Source of the DNA: Vespula vulgaris
Lineage: Eukaryota; Arthropoda; Insecta; Hymenoptera; Vespidae
Length of the DNA stretch: 64,000 bases
NCBI RefSeq assembly: GCF_905475345.1
Contig: NC_066605.1
Coordinates: forward strand, 62,001 to 126,000
Reading direction: 5' to 3'
Within the stretch, counting starts at the first letter, position 1. The number at the start of each line of letters is the position of its first letter. The position numbers and the translations under genes were made by a program. Below the pieces are notes generated by a model. It was not told the DNA's origin. It worked only from the letters and a program-made list of their open reading frames with translations, and did not search any database. Positions 63,199 to 64,000 of this stretch are shown one piece after another.

Positions 63199-63215
63199 GA
63201 GAGAGAGACATTAAG
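63087..63215. repeat. (GA)n/(GACA)n compound microsatellite upstream of tj
   Basis: GA runs broken by GACA blocks over nearly 130 bases, purine-rich on the plus strand. Confidence 0.9.
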
Positions 63216-63365
63216 AGAAAAAAAAGAGAGGGATGCGCACCGGCAGAGCAGAGAGATGCGTCGTCGTCGGTGTCTCCGTTATCTGAGTGGTGGCCGATAC
63301 GCTCGAGCGCAGCGCGACGCGCCGAACGTGACGGGGGTGACATGACATTGGCGCGCATGTCACTT

Positions 63366-63377
63366 GGTGACGTCACC
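63366..63377. promoter_or_regulatory. Palindromic CRE (CREB/ATF site)
   Basis: GGTGACGTCACC contains the full TGACGTCA element and is a 12-bp perfect palindrome. It lies about 800 bp upstream of the first recognised tj coding exon, in a GC-rich patch (63240-63420) that could be the tj promoter. Confidence 0.45.
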
Positions 63378-63592
63378 GTTAGGGTGGGCGTGCTCTTTGG
63401 GACCACCCCAAACGATCCACGCGAGTTGGGATTCGTTCGGTTGCCGCCATTTGCTCACGCCCCTTATCTCCGACTCCTTCCATTTCCAACCACTTCTTCT
63501 CTTCTTTTCTCTTCTTTTCCCCTTTCTTCTTTATTTTCTTTGCTTCTTTGGGAACGTTCCTCTTTTCCAAAAACTCTTATATTATATACAGG

Positions 63593-63850
63593 GTGGCCCA
63601 CCTAACTGGAACCACTTCGACGTCTCTGGAAATATTAACTTTAATCAAAAAGTCTCAGTCGCGCGATGCACCATTTCGACTTTCTTCTTCCGTTCTTTTA
63701 GTTTTTTAAACGGTGAATACTTTTACTTCCGTATCCTCACTTTCGAGAGAATTATTCAAATGAAAACTTTTCAACTTTTGCATGCAAAGCTTCAAATACG
63801 GAATCGCAAATTAAGGCAAATTGTAAGATGAGTACAAATGTATAGGAACC
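63593..63850 (+). mobile_element. Possible repeat-element end (ACAGGGTGG)
   Basis: The sequence after TATAT starts ACAGGGTGGCCCACCTAACT, resembling termini of dispersed insect elements and the ACAGGGTG ends of the 18434-18754 candidate. No matching right end is visible before the window closes, and the right boundary given is a guess. A related start, ACAGGGTGTCC, is at about 6210. Confidence 0.3.
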
Positions 63851-63930
63851 TCGGTAGGTTACCCGTAGCATCGTTTCGATATATCTACTTATCTCGATCG
63901 ACTCGCTCGATGAAAGTCGTATCGCAATAG

Positions 63931-63942
63931 TCTCTCTTTCTC

Positions 63943-63987
<45 letters not shown>

Positions 63988-63989
63988 CT
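63931..63989. repeat. (CT)n/(GTCT)n microsatellite
   Basis: CT units with GTCT at the end, close to the window edge. Confidence 0.9.
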
Positions 63990-64000
63990 GTCTGTCTTTT

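Noticed and set aside
63081..63605. Open frames through GA repeats (Arg-Glu runs)
   Set aside because: (GA)n has no stop codons in any frame; no conserved domain is present. The same applies to 11217-11519, 36636-36926 and 4511-4813.

Overview
The window looks like nuclear DNA from an insect, most likely a hymenopteran (bee, wasp or ant). Coding exons are short, with small GT-AG introns. The gene set is animal and insect-specific: eyes absent, a 26-29-p type protease, a Dredd-like caspase, a pickpocket channel and traffic jam. The DNA is dense in (GA)n/(CT)n microsatellites and rich in CpG. Assignment to Hymenoptera rests on overall character rather than on a diagnostic marker. I see no rRNA, tRNA, CRISPR array, phage or bacterial operon.

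Left part (1-27 kb), fairly gene-dense. First is a possible first exon of an unidentified minus-strand gene (63-164). It is followed by IFT52 (767-2456, +, six exons), NF-YC (2814-4417, +, five exons) and, after about 10 kb of non-coding DNA, the coding part of eyes absent (15060-18193, +, eight exons). Then come a papain-like 26-29-p protease (20855-23400, -, eleven exons) and a Dredd/caspase-8-like initiator caspase (24654-26524, +, six exons). For all five genes I rebuilt the exon chain by hand. Reading frame is kept across every junction and protein lengths match the families (431, 323, 528, 549 and 490 residues).

Middle part. A pickpocket-type DEG/ENaC channel lies on the minus strand (28390-30947, ten exons). 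About 28 kb follow in which I recognise no gene (31-59.7 kb). That stretch is visibly richer in G+C and CpG than the left part. It holds many simple repeats and a few isolated exon-like open frames that match nothing I know.

Right part. traffic jam, the large Maf bZIP factor, lies on the minus strand (59680-62556 or further, four exons recognised) with a long glutamine tract. GA-rich DNA and a palindromic CRE follow upstream of it.

Beyond the genes, the points most worth checking are these: a perfect RFX X-box upstream of IFT52; a perfect kB motif in the divergent promoter between the protease and Dredd; an 81-nt stop-free intron hidden between the catalytic His and Cys of the caspase; three short inverted-repeat elements (two with TTAA flanks like piggyBac MITEs, one with ACAGGGTG ends) sitting in NF-YC and eya flanking DNA; and the gene desert beside traffic jam as a candidate regulatory domain. 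I found no clear case of a wholly new multi-gene system.
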